From JAKPPT01 sp964630305 (GTDB lineage Bacteria; Spirochaetota; Spirochaetia; Treponematales; UBA12059): 26,850 nt of DNA. The stretch's first letter is position 1, and each line of letters begins with the position of its first letter. Below the pieces are notes generated by a model. It saw nothing but the letters and a program-made list of their open reading frames with translations, searched no databases and had not been told where the DNA came from. The stretch lies in NCBI GenBank assembly GCA_964630305.1, contig CAZVTR010000033.1, forward strand, positions 1 to 26,850, written 5' to 3'. A program made the translations under genes and the position numbers. Of this stretch, positions 8,673-16,890 are shown in pieces.

Positions 8673-8681
8673 CTCATGTAG

Positions 8682-8687
8682 TATAAT
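8682..8687 (+). promoter_or_regulatory. Candidate -10 box for HMG-CoA synthase / IPP isomerase unit
   Basis: A perfect TATAAT lies 114 bp before the HMG-CoA synthase ATG, but the region 17 bp upstream has no recognisable -35 box. Instead the palindrome and tandem repeat occupy that space, as in activator-dependent promoters. GTAGT (8678-8682) and ACTAC (8692-8696) form a further inverted repeat around the box. A second, weaker candidate is TTGAAA (8750-8755) with TAGGGT (8773-8778). Confidence 0.35.
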
Positions 8688-8800
8688 AAACACTACTCAC
8701 AAGCTTCGATACACCAATACATTTGTTCACTTTCTGAACATCTCTTTCCTTGAAATCTGTCTTGTAGTACGGTAGGGTTATACAATCAAGGAGACACAGT

Positions 8801-10153
8801 ATGTCAGAAACCATCGGAATCAGCGATATACATCCGTATGTCCCTCGAATGCGTATCGATGTTGAAACCATAGCTAAAAAGCGTATTGATACTAACCCGG
8901 ATCTTGAACGGCACTTTAATAGAGCTCTAGCTGTTACCGGACAAAAAGCAATCCGATTTCCCGCGCCCGGCGAAGACAGCGCTACCATGGCAGCAGAAGC
9001 TGCGTACAGCCTCTTATCGGTACATTCCGGAAAAGCGCTTGCAAATCTGCGTTATATAATCGTTGGAACTGAAACAGCCGTTGATTTTTCTAAACCTATA
9101 GCTGCCTATGTGCAGGGCATGCTCCTGCGTTCCGGACTGCCCATTCCGGAAACACTGACAACGTTTCAAACACAGCATGCATGTGCAGGTGCTACGCTTG
9201 GCATGCTCTCTGCCTGCGGACTCATTAGTATATCACCGTACCATGAGACAGGTCTTGTTATAGCAACTGATATTGCACGGTACGAAACAAATTCCACCGC
9301 GGAAATTACTCAAGGAGCAGGAGCTGCTGCACTGCTCATAGAAAAAAATCCCAAACTGCTTGCACTCGATATTGCTCATGCTGGGTACTGTTCGCGCGAT
9401 GTCGATGATTTTTTCAGGCCAACCAATAGCATTACCGCAAAAGTGAAAGGCTCATATTCAATGGAATGCTATCACGCCAGTTTTGATGACGCACTTGCCG
9501 ATCTTGCAGGAAAGCTTTCCATGAGCCCAAAAGATGTTCTCCACAGCTCCGATTTTGTTGCACTGCATACCCCGTTCCGCAACATGCCGGAAATGGCGAT
9601 GAAACGAGCGCTTCAGAAATACTGCGGCAAAGATGAGGCTGCTTCAATTGCCTGGCTTACCGAGCGCGGCTTTTACAAAGCTCTTGATCAGCTTGCACTT
9701 ATAGGTAACGCATACTCCGCAAGCCTTTTCCTCTACCTGGCATTTCTCTTAAATGAGCGGTACGCCAAATTAGGCTCTGACATCGTAGGAAAAACTATCC
9801 TGCTTGCTTCATACGGCTCTGGCAACACGATGATTATGCTGCGGGGAACAGTCTCGCCTGATGCGCCGCAAATTATCAGTAATTGGAATCTTGAAGCACT
9901 ACAGAACTCATATATTGCTTCTTCTTTTGAGGACTACCATCACTGGACCACAAGCTCCGGTCACGGATATGGTGAAAAAGTGGCTGCCAGCAATGCAACC
10001 TCACGGTTTAGGCTGGTAGGAATACGACATGATGGCTACAGGGAGTATGATCATGCCCACATTACGGGAGAACCAGAGACGAAAACTTCAGCACAGAAAC
10101 ATCTGCAGCAATCCCAAACGATACCCCATCGAAACAGCGGCGAACGGATTTGA
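8801..10153 (+). CDS. mvaS: Hydroxymethylglutaryl-CoA synthase
   Basis: The enzyme condenses acetyl-CoA with acetoacetyl-CoA to HMG-CoA. The thiolase-fold motifs are clear: Glu91 in GTETAVDFSKP, the nucleophile Cys128 in HACAGATLGM and the His in LHTPFRNMP near residue 255. AAGGAG precedes the ATG by seven bases. The family normally ends shortly after a block like RLVGIRHDGYREY, which here ends at Tyr416. The frame nevertheless stays open for another 33 residues (418-450) that lie entirely inside the isomerase gene in another frame, giving 450 residues against about 390-410 in relatives. That tail is low in hydrophobic residues and looks unconserved. The gene heads the plus-strand half of the pathway. 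Confidence 0.92.
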   Translation: MSETIGISDIHPYVPRMRIDVETIAKKRIDTNPDLERHFNRALAVTGQKAIRFPAPGEDSATMAAEAAYSLLSVHSGKALANLRYIIVGTETAVDFSKPIAAYVQGMLLRSGLPIPETLTTFQTQHACAGATLGMLSACGLISISPYHETGLVIATDIARYETNSTAEITQGAGAAALLIEKNPKLLALDIAHAGYCSRDVDDFFRPTNSITAKVKGSYSMECYHASFDDALADLAGKLSMSPKDVLHSSDFVALHTPFRNMPEMAMKRALQKYCGKDEAASIAWLTERGFYKALDQLALIGNAYSASLFLYLAFLLNERYAKLGSDIVGKTILLASYGSGNTMIMLRGTVSPDAPQIISNWNLEALQNSYIASSFEDYHHWTTSSGHGYGEKVAASNATSRFRLVGIRHDGYREYDHAHITGEPETKTSAQKHLQQSQTIPHRNSGERI

Positions 10154-11075
10154 GCAGTACCGAATCAATCATCGTGCGTTTCCGGAACTAAGTTTTTCTG
10201 AGATTGATCTACACACTCAGTTTTTGGATGCCCAGATTGCACTCCCGCTCTTCATCTCTTCCATGACGGGAGGCGACAGCAAAGGCACCAGAATCAATAA
10301 GATCCTTGCAAGCGCAGCAGAAGAACTTGGCATTCCTCTCGGCACTGGTTCCATTCGAATAGCGCTTGAACATGAAGAGCTATCAAGCTTATTTAGCTTG
10401 CGATCCGACGCTCCTACAATACCGATTTTCGGAAACATTGGTGCAGTACAGCTCGCTCACTGTAACTGGTCAAAACTCAATAAACTTGTGGAACTGCTCG
10501 GGTTTTCTGCGCTTGCAGTTCACTGTAACCCGGGTCAGGAGCTCTTCCAGGAAGAAGGCGACCGCGACTTTCGCGGGATCAAAGATAAACTTACAGCATT
10601 TATTGCTCAGGCGCCCTACCCGGTCATTGTAAAAGAAACGGGTTTTGGTTTTGCGCCCGATGAACTTGCTTTTTTAGCCTCAAGCGGAGCACGCTACATC
10701 GATGTCGCCGGTAAAGGCGGTGCAAATTGGATCCTTATTGAAGGCTGGCGCACTGGCACAATTGATGAAGCACTAGAATTTGCAGCGTGGGGCTACTCCA
10801 CTGCAGAAATGCTCGAAAAAAGCCCAAAAAACGGCGTGCTGCTAGCCTCAGGAGGCATTCGTACAGCTCATGATGTCATTGTTGCGCTTGGTTTAGGTGC
10901 AGCTGCCTGCGGAATTGCGCTTCCAATATTTAGAGCAGTGCTTAAAGGCGGAAAGGCAGGTGTTATTGACTATGTATCAAAACTGGCAGATACAATAAAG
11001 AAAAAAATGTTTTTAGCGGGATGCAGAACTGTTCAAGAACTTTCACGCCCGGGCGTTATAGAAAAAATTTACTGA
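10053..11075 (+). CDS. fni: Isopentenyl-diphosphate delta-isomerase, type 2 (FMN-dependent)
   Basis: It interconverts IPP and DMAPP using reduced FMN. Type 2 signatures run in order: SSMTGG near residue 76, NIGAVQL, HCNPGQE with the catalytic Gln, EGDRDF, VKETGFG, DVAGKGGANW, and the FMN phosphate-binding LASGGIRTAHD and LGLGAAACGIALP segments. I choose the ATG at 10053 (340 residues) because GGGAG at 10041-10045 lies seven bases upstream. Upstream in-frame ATGs at 10029, 10032 and 10047 lack a usable site. The first 101 bp therefore overlap the 3' end of the HMG-CoA synthase gene. Its presence supplies the DMAPP starter that the mevalonate route alone does not make. Confidence 0.93.
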   Translation: MPTLRENQRRKLQHRNICSNPKRYPIETAANGFEQYRINHRAFPELSFSEIDLHTQFLDAQIALPLFISSMTGGDSKGTRINKILASAAEELGIPLGTGSIRIALEHEELSSLFSLRSDAPTIPIFGNIGAVQLAHCNWSKLNKLVELLGFSALAVHCNPGQELFQEEGDRDFRGIKDKLTAFIAQAPYPVIVKETGFGFAPDELAFLASSGARYIDVAGKGGANWILIEGWRTGTIDEALEFAAWGYSTAEMLEKSPKNGVLLASGGIRTAHDVIVALGLGAAACGIALPIFRAVLKGGKAGVIDYVSKLADTIKKKMFLAGCRTVQELSRPGVIEKIY

Positions 11076-11184
11076 TGCTTGGCTTGACGCAACGCATAAT
11101 TATACGTACTCTTTTAGTGCAGTTTTTGAAAATGTACTAACAATAGCACTGTATATACCAGCATACCAAGAACCAGGAGCATGT

Positions 11185-11628
11185 GTGGATGCACTTTTTG
11201 ACAGACTGGCAACTCTTTTAAAATCGCTTTTTGCCAGTGATACATGGCAGGACACAACGGACTATGATTCCCGATACCAGAGCAAATCCAGCGACCCGTT
11301 TTTTGATGAAGCATGGGAAGAACTCGATGCGTTTTTACGGGATGACCGCGAAAAACAGGAGCAATTCCGGCAAAAACATGAAGAAGAACGGCGTTCTTGG
11401 ACAACCAACAGAGAATTTTCTTCTAGCGAGGTCGATGATGCACTTCGCGTGCTCGGTCTCACGCGAAAAGCAAATTTTGCTGAGGTAAAGCAAGCGTACA
11501 AGCGGCTCCTTAAAGAACATCACCCTGACAGGTTTGCCGCAGATCCCGCTGCCCAAAAGAAAGCAACTGAAGTCTGTGCCATTTACAATCAAGCATATGC
11601 AATTCTAGAAAAATATTACGGTCAGTAA
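11185..11628 (+). CDS. Small DnaJ (J-domain) protein
   Basis: The 147-residue protein has a charged, Gln/Glu-rich N-terminal half and a C-terminal J domain (about residues 80-145) with the HPD tripeptide at 113-115. J domains stimulate the ATPase of a DnaK/Hsp70 partner. There is no Gly/Phe region, zinc-finger domain or client-binding domain, so it is not full DnaJ but a dedicated co-chaperone whose N-terminal half may choose the target. The start is a GTG with AGGAG five bases upstream. It stands alone between the mevalonate unit and the flagellar genes. The client is unknown. Confidence 0.82.
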   Translation: MDALFDRLATLLKSLFASDTWQDTTDYDSRYQSKSSDPFFDEAWEELDAFLRDDREKQEQFRQKHEEERRSWTTNREFSSSEVDDALRVLGLTRKANFAEVKQAYKRLLKEHHPDRFAADPAAQKKATEVCAIYNQAYAILEKYYGQ

Positions 11629-11636
11629 TTTTTTTC

Positions 11637-11663
11637 TCAATTTTTATTTTTAGGAGCCGAAAC
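11637..11663 (+). promoter_or_regulatory. Candidate sigma-28 (FliA) promoter for fliS
   Basis: TCAATTTT (11637-11644), an 11-bp spacer and GCCGAAAC (11656-11663) each match six of eight positions of the flagellar sigma-28 consensus TAAAGTTT-N11-GCCGATAA. It sits between the J-domain gene and fliS, about 60 bp before the fliS ATG. A sigma-70 alternative (TATAGT at 11673) has no good -35 box. Confidence 0.4.
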
Positions 11664-11724
11664 TTAAAAAGGTATAGTAGCATCTACTGCAAAAGCTTCT
11701 ATTAAGATATTTTGGGAGGAAACC

Positions 11725-12159
11725 ATGATTACAAACCCACTGAATGCTTACAAAGAAACAAAAATTAAAACAGCAAGCCCTGGCCAGCTCATTCTCATGC
11801 TCTACGCAGAAGCAATAAAACAGGCAAGCTATGCACTGGAATTGCTTGAGCAGGATTGCCGAAAACATCCCCAGAATATCGAAAAAATTAACAATGCTAT
11901 CATTAAAACACAAGATATTATTACTGAACTCATGGCTAGCCTTGACTTTGAAGCCGGCGGAGAGATAGCTCATAATCTTTTTTCGCTCTATGTATACTTT
12001 AATCATGAACTTATGGAAGCAAATATTCAAAAAAATGCAGGCCTCCTCCGCCCAGTTAAAAACATGCTGGAAGAATTGTATAAAGCCTGGGTCGTTGCCG
12101 TAGAACAAACTCAGGGCACAGCCGGCGAAAGCAAAGTCGGCATCAACATAGCTGGTTAG
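11725..12159 (+). CDS. fliS: Flagellar secretion chaperone FliS
   Basis: FliS binds the C-terminal tail of flagellin in the cytoplasm and keeps it export-competent. The 144-residue helical protein has the typical N-terminal NAYKETKIKTASPGQLILMLY motif and a helical body with DIITELMASLDFEAGGEIAHNLFSLY, both diagnostic of the family. GGGAGG lies six bases before the ATG. It is followed after a single base by flgN. In spirochaetes its clients would be the periplasmic flagellins. The length is normal. Confidence 0.93.
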   Translation: MITNPLNAYKETKIKTASPGQLILMLYAEAIKQASYALELLEQDCRKHPQNIEKINNAIIKTQDIITELMASLDFEAGGEIAHNLFSLYVYFNHELMEANIQKNAGLLRPVKNMLEELYKAWVVAVEQTQGTAGESKVGINIAG

Positions 12160-12160
12160 T

Positions 12161-12625
12161 ATGCCAATTAGCCAGGAAGAAATTAATCAGCGGGTTGCAA
12201 TACTCAAACGGTTTCGAGAGCTTTTACTGCAGCAGCGTGAGAAATTTTATAACTACCTCAATTTGCTTGAACATCAACAAAAAGCCATTGAAACAGACAA
12301 TGTCGATGCGCTCGTTCAGCATGTAGAAGCTGAGCAGGCAATTGTCGCGGATATTTTTGCACTGCAGAAAGTCATTGATCCGCTTGAGGATATGTACCGT
12401 GCCGCTTATAAAGGTGCTGAACCAGAGTGGATCCCGGAACTCCGCACAACCATTAATACATTAAAAGAAGAAGTAATCACTCGAAATGCAGCAAACAGAC
12501 AATTACTAAAACAGCATATGGAAATGCTCCGGCATGAAATTATGACCATTAATAACCCCTATGCAAAAAAGAAAAGCATCTATGCCGATACTCCAGAGCC
12601 CCGTGCTCTGGATATTAAGGGATAA
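12161..12625 (+). CDS. flgN: FlgN-type flagellar export chaperone
   Basis: The 154-residue protein is almost entirely helical and rich in Glu, Gln and Lys, with heptad-like spacing. It fits the FlgN family, which chaperones the hook-filament junction proteins FlgK and FlgL to the export gate. The family is poorly conserved in sequence, so the assignment rests on its helical character, length, the central LxxLLEHQQKAIETDNVDAL-type segment and its position directly after fliS. Its ATG lies one base after the fliS stop, and translational coupling is likely because no strong Shine-Dalgarno is visible. Confidence 0.7.
   Translation: MPISQEEINQRVAILKRFRELLLQQREKFYNYLNLLEHQQKAIETDNVDALVQHVEAEQAIVADIFALQKVIDPLEDMYRAAYKGAEPEWIPELRTTINTLKEEVITRNAANRQLLKQHMEMLRHEIMTINNPYAKKKSIYADTPEPRALDIKG
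12592..12612 (+). other. GC-rich hairpin at the end of flgN, upstream of polA
   Basis: TCCAGAGC (12592-12599) and GCTCTGGA (12605-12612) make an 8-bp perfect stem over a five-base CCCGT loop. It lies in the last codons of flgN and ends 31 bp before the polA ATG. There is no T tract after it, so it is not a standard terminator; it could pause transcription, mark an RNA processing site, or modulate expression of polA from the flagellar transcript. Confidence 0.5.
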
Positions 12626-12643
12626 ACATAGTATGCTGTATGC

Positions 12644-15415
12644 ATGAAAAGCCTCTTTCTTATTGATGCATATGCAATAATTTACCGTTCATATTTTGCT
12701 TTTATACGCTCACCGCTCAGGGCTCCCGATGGCACAAATGTTTCCTCTATCTTTGGATTCCTCAAGACTATTTTCCAGCTCTGGGACAGCTACAAGCCTG
12801 AATACTGTGCTGTTGTTTTTGATTCCCGCGTACCAACATTTCGTCACACAAAATATCCTGAATATAAAGCAACACGAGAAAAAGCGCCTGAAGATTTGCA
12901 CGCTCAGGTACCGGTTATTGAAGATCTTATTACGAAATTAGGAATACCCTGTCTCCGAGTTGATGGCTATGAAGCCGATGACATCATAGCTACACTGAGC
13001 ACGGCTTGTACCACTGCTCATGAAGCATGCCATATAGTTTCCGGCGACAAAGATCTTTTACAGCTTGTAAACGAGTATACGCATGTGCTTCGTCCCGATA
13101 AAGATGCTGGATTTATTGAGGTAGACAGTCAGGGGGTAGAAGCTCTGTGGGGTGTGCGTCCAGACCAGATTTTAGATTATCTTTCTTTAACCGGAGATGC
13201 CTCCGATAATATTCCGGGAATAACTGGCATTGGTGATAAAACTGCCCAAAAGCTTATTGCACAATATGGCACACTCGAAGCCATTATTGCAAATGCAGAA
13301 ACCATAAAACCAGACTCGCTTAAAGCAAAAATACTGGCGGGCATTCCAAGTGCCAGACTATCACATGAGTTAATTACATTGCATACGGATGTGCCTGGTA
13401 TTTCAAAAGCTATTACAGCGTATACTGTTTCCGAACTCAACCAGAGAGCAATTCAGCCTATACTTGCACAGCTCAATATGAAAAGCCTCATGCGCGATAC
13501 GAGCCCGACTCTTTTTGAAGATGCAAACACGAGCAGCAATCGGAGCAATGTTACTACAGCAGTCTCCAACCCAGCAGATACTGAAGCACAAAAACCCAGT
13601 CACTATGCAAACCTTCCGGAAGGATACTCATGCAAAGGAAGTTATGAAGCTATAACTAACGAAGACAAATTTTTTAACATCATCGAACAGTGCAAACAAC
13701 AGCGTTACTTTGCTTTTGACACTGAAACAGATTCACTCGATGAACACACTGCAACTCCGGTAGGTTTTTCTATTGCTGTAACCCCATGCAGCGCTGTTTA
13801 TATTCCTGTTCATGCTCCTGAAACTAAGTGTATTGCCGAATTGGTATTAAAAAAGGGGCTACAAGAACTATTCCAGGATCCTTCTGTCACAGTAATTGGT
13901 CAAAATGTTAAGTTTGATTTTCATGTACTGGAAAATTGGGGCATTACAATTAATGCCAGACCCTGGGATACTATGATTGCAGCATGGCTGCTTGATCCTG
14001 AACTCCCGTCGCTAAAACTGGAACAGCTTGGCAAACAGTATCTCAACTATGAAGGAATATCATATAATGAAGTTGTACCTAAAGGAAGCGTGTTTTCAGC
14101 AGTTCCGCTTAAAATTGCAGCAGAGTATGCTGCAGAAGACGCAGACATGACGCTGCGTCTCTATACAATCCTGAAACCGCTCCTTGCGCAGGAAGAGCTC
14201 ATGCCCGTATTTAATGATATCGAAATGCCTGTACTTCCTATTCTTGCTGCAATGGAACGAACAGGTATTCTCATTAATCGGAAACAGCTTGAACAGTTTG
14301 GCAAGGAGCTTGATAAAACATGCAAGTCGCTCGAACTAGAAGCATATAGACTTGCCGGGCACGAGTTTAACATCAACTCTACAAAACAGCTTCAAACTGT
14401 TCTCTTTGAAGAACGTAAGCTCAATCCAGGTAAAAAAACCAAAACAGGATACAGCACTGATATTTCTGTGTTAGAAGAACTTGCACAGCTCGATCCTTTG
14501 CCTGAATTAATTCTTAACTATAGAACCTTGCAAAAATTAAAAAACACCTATGTCGATACGCTCCCCGAACAAACCGATGCAGAAGGAAGACTTCATACGC
14601 ATTTCGTACAGACAGGCACTGCGACCGGCAGACTTAGTTCTCGTGATCCAAACCTTCAAAATATTCCAGTTCGAGAACAGGAAGGCAAACGAATACGCGA
14701 AGCTTTTATTGCTAAGCCGGGGCACCTCCTGGTTTCTGCGGACTATTCTCAAATTGAGCTTGTGGTGCTGGCTCATCTTTCAGGCGATCCAGCACTGCAA
14801 GCAGCTTTCCAGGAAGGACGCGATATTCATACAAAAACAGCATCGCTTCTTTTTCACAAACCAGAGGCTGATGTTACTCCATCTGAGCGCCGAATCGCAA
14901 AAACCATAAACTTTGGTGTTATCTACGGAATGAGCGCCTTTAGGCTTGCTCGAGACCTTAAGATTTCCCGGACCGATGCTAATCGTTTTATCGAAGCCTA
15001 TTTTACTACCTATAAGGGCATTTCCACATTTATTCAGGACACGATAGACCAGGTCCGCAAAGCGGGCTATGTACGCACATTGAGCGGACGCAAGCGCATT
15101 ATACGCACAATCAATAGCAGAAATGCCACCGAGCGGCAAGCTGCTGAACGTATTGCAGTAAACACTCCTATTCAGGGGACAGCCGCGGATATTGTAAAAA
15201 AAGCCATGATAGCCGCATCGGAGATGATTACACGTAATTGGAGCGAAGCACGACTGCTTCTCCAGGTGCACGATGAACTCATTGTCGAAGTACCAGAGCA
15301 ACAGGCCAATGCATTTGCGCTGGCACTCAAAACTGTTATGGAAAACGCATGGCCGCTCTCGGTCCCGCTCAGGGTATCCATCAGCATTGGACACAGCTGG
15401 GGCGCAATGGAATGA
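12644..15415 (+). CDS. polA: DNA polymerase I
   Basis: This is a full three-domain repair and Okazaki-fragment-processing polymerase of 923 residues. The 5' nuclease occupies about residues 1-260. The 3'-5' proofreading domain, about 330-500, keeps all acidic ligands visible: Asp359 and Glu361 in DTET, the Asp of NVKFDFH, and the YAAEDADMT motif. The polymerase domain, about 520-923, has motif A DYSQIEL with Asp700, motif B RRIAKTINFGVIYG, and motif C VHDE with Asp877. Proofreading should therefore be active. No Shine-Dalgarno precedes the ATG; a TATGCT hexamer ends six bases before it. The stop overlaps the coaE start as ATGA, so the two are translationally coupled. Confidence 0.97.
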   Translation: MKSLFLIDAYAIIYRSYFAFIRSPLRAPDGTNVSSIFGFLKTIFQLWDSYKPEYCAVVFDSRVPTFRHTKYPEYKATREKAPEDLHAQVPVIEDLITKLGIPCLRVDGYEADDIIATLSTACTTAHEACHIVSGDKDLLQLVNEYTHVLRPDKDAGFIEVDSQGVEALWGVRPDQILDYLSLTGDASDNIPGITGIGDKTAQKLIAQYGTLEAIIANAETIKPDSLKAKILAGIPSARLSHELITLHTDVPGISKAITAYTVSELNQRAIQPILAQLNMKSLMRDTSPTLFEDANTSSNRSNVTTAVSNPADTEAQKPSHYANLPEGYSCKGSYEAITNEDKFFNIIEQCKQQRYFAFDTETDSLDEHTATPVGFSIAVTPCSAVYIPVHAPETKCIAELVLKKGLQELFQDPSVTVIGQNVKFDFHVLENWGITINARPWDTMIAAWLLDPELPSLKLEQLGKQYLNYEGISYNEVVPKGSVFSAVPLKIAAEYAAEDADMTLRLYTILKPLLAQEELMPVFNDIEMPVLPILAAMERTGILINRKQLEQFGKELDKTCKSLELEAYRLAGHEFNINSTKQLQTVLFEERKLNPGKKTKTGYSTDISVLEELAQLDPLPELILNYRTLQKLKNTYVDTLPEQTDAEGRLHTHFVQTGTATGRLSSRDPNLQNIPVREQEGKRIREAFIAKPGHLLVSADYSQIELVVLAHLSGDPALQAAFQEGRDIHTKTASLLFHKPEADVTPSERRIAKTINFGVIYGMSAFRLARDLKISRTDANRFIEAYFTTYKGISTFIQDTIDQVRKAGYVRTLSGRKRIIRTINSRNATERQAAERIAVNTPIQGTAADIVKKAMIAASEMITRNWSEARLLLQVHDELIVEVPEQQANAFALALKTVMENAWPLSVPLRVSISIGHSWGAME

Positions 15416-15999
15416 AAACTATTATTGGCCTCACGGGAGCCTACTGCTCCGGGAAAAATACAGCAGCTCTTATTCTGGAGAAGCTTGGCTGGTATACCAT
15501 CGATCTTGATACGCTTGGACACAAGGCGCTCGAGCTTGCAAAAGAGAATGTCATCAAGCTGCTCAGCAAAGAAATTTGCAGAGAGGACGGTACCCTTGAC
15601 CGGAAAAAAATTGCTGAACGAGTATTTCCAGATCCAAACTTGCTTGCAGCATATGAAGCAATTGTTCATCCAATTATGTTTTCCCTGCTCGACTCATCGA
15701 TCGAACTTGCTCCTCGCGAACAGGTATGTATTAACGCTGCAATTCTCTATAAAATTCCTCATGCCAGCCATTGCTCAAAAATTCTTGAAATACAAAGTCC
15801 CTTTTTGCTTCGCTTCATACGAGGACTCAAACGAGACAGGCGCAGTCCATGTGAAGTTCTTGCAAAAATGCATGCGCAAAAACAGCTTTTTTTACATCGG
15901 CCTGCATCAATTCCAATTATTACAATAACTAATATAGGTTCACCGCAACAGCTCGAACGCAAGATTTGCGAAGCGCTTAAGCATGATGCAACATTATAG
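15412..15999 (+). CDS. coaE: Dephospho-CoA kinase
   Basis: It performs the last step of coenzyme A synthesis, ATP-dependent phosphorylation of the 3'-hydroxyl of dephospho-CoA. The 195-residue protein starts with a P-loop at residues 6-16 that reads GLTGAYCSGKN, where most relatives have GLTGGIGSGKS; a similar CSGKN form is, from memory, typical of spirochaetes. The DLDTLGH segment near residue 31 matches the substrate-binding DAD region. The start overlaps the polA stop as ATGA, and a longer reading from within polA was rejected. CoA supply also feeds the mevalonate genes, though that neighbourhood may be coincidental. Confidence 0.88.
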   Translation: MKTIIGLTGAYCSGKNTAALILEKLGWYTIDLDTLGHKALELAKENVIKLLSKEICREDGTLDRKKIAERVFPDPNLLAAYEAIVHPIMFSLLDSSIELAPREQVCINAAILYKIPHASHCSKILEIQSPFLLRFIRGLKRDRRSPCEVLAKMHAQKQLFLHRPASIPIITITNIGSPQQLERKICEALKHDATL

Positions 16000-16132
16000 A
16001 CATACTGATTCTGAATATATGTGGCACATTAAGCACCGATGAGAAAATGCACTCAATTTCTTATCTCAAAAGCCCGATACTCAAAACATAAGAATGCATG
16101 AATTGTATTACCTGCATGAACGGAGGGTTATG

Positions 16133-16804
16133 ATGGCAGCTGATGCTAAAAAAATAATTTTGATAGTTCTCTATAGTGTTATTGCATTAGGTATCATTGT
16201 TGCACTGGCACTGCTCTTAAAGATTCCAGCTAAAAAGCCTCAGCCTGCATCAGTTGCAATACAAGCACCGGTAACTGAACCGCCTAAAACGGTTCAAGAT
16301 ACAATAGCAAGCGCAAACCAGACAACTCCAACTCCAGACGAAAACGGTACGGTTATAAGCATTGTGTTTAATAACCAGGAAAACACTGCTAAACCAGCAG
16401 CAGAAACTCCTACTTCTGAAAAACCAGCTACAAGCATACCTGTCCCCGCTCAGCCTGCTCAGCCTAAACCCGCCGCAACAGCTAGCTCAACCACAACAAC
16501 TGCTAAACCAACAAGCCAGGCAGTAAAACCTGCTACTTCACAAACAACACAATCCAAAACACAACAGGTACGATACTGGATACAGGTTGCAAGTTTTTCT
16601 ACAAAACTTAAAGCAGAAGATATGCAGCGCATGCTCGCTGAAAAAAGTCTCACGAGCTATCTTGTCAGTTCTGTTGTTAGCGGCAAAACCTGGTACCGCG
16701 TGCGCATAGGACCGTATAATTCTAAGGCCGATGCAGAGCGATGGCTCAGCACCATAAAAAATATTCCCGACTGCAGCGATGCATTTATTATCAGCCAGCA
16801 ATAA
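16133..16804 (+). CDS. SPOR-domain membrane protein
   Basis: The 223-residue protein has one N-terminal membrane segment (about residues 8-28), a Pro/Ala/Thr/Ser-rich linker of some 110 residues and a C-terminal SPOR domain beginning at YWIQVASFS. SPOR domains bind peptidoglycan strands stripped of stem peptides at division sites, so the layout places the domain in the periplasm on a flexible tether. The function in spirochaete division or elongation is inferred from the domain only. Two ATGs are adjacent; GGAGG at 16122-16126 is best spaced for the second one at 16133. Confidence 0.85.
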   Translation: MAADAKKIILIVLYSVIALGIIVALALLLKIPAKKPQPASVAIQAPVTEPPKTVQDTIASANQTTPTPDENGTVISIVFNNQENTAKPAAETPTSEKPATSIPVPAQPAQPKPAATASSTTTTAKPTSQAVKPATSQTTQSKTQQVRYWIQVASFSTKLKAEDMQRMLAEKSLTSYLVSSVVSGKTWYRVRIGPYNSKADAERWLSTIKNIPDCSDAFIISQQ

Positions 16805-16823
16805 AAACCTCTGGTTCATGTAT

Positions 16824-16848
16824 AAAGCTATTGCTTTTATCTTTTTTT
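16824..16848 (+). terminator. Weak hairpin with T tract between the SPOR and AI-2E genes
   Basis: AAAGC (16824-16828) pairs with GCTTT (16833-16837) over a TATT loop, and a run of seven T residues follows a few bases later. The stem is only five base pairs. It may be an attenuator or partial terminator between the two genes. Confidence 0.25.
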
Positions 16849-16890
16849 GCGGTAATACTGTTACATGTACACAAAGAAAGCTGGCAGAGT

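Noticed and set aside
11650..12108. Cys/Phe-rich open frame of 152 codons opposite fliS
   Set aside because: Shadow of a well-recognised FliS gene, no start signal.
14780..15394. Open frame of 204 codons on the minus strand inside polA
   Set aside because: Antisense to the conserved polymerase domain, no promoter or ribosome site and no recognisable motif.
15425..15928. Open frame of 167 codons overlapping coaE in another frame
   Set aside because: CoaE is clearly coded in the alternative frame and is coupled to polA; this frame lacks any family similarity.
16741..16890. N-terminal extension of the AI-2E permease with a hydrophobic stretch
   Set aside because: It begins inside the SPOR gene, has no ribosome site, and the hydrophobic residues come from a T-rich hairpin region.
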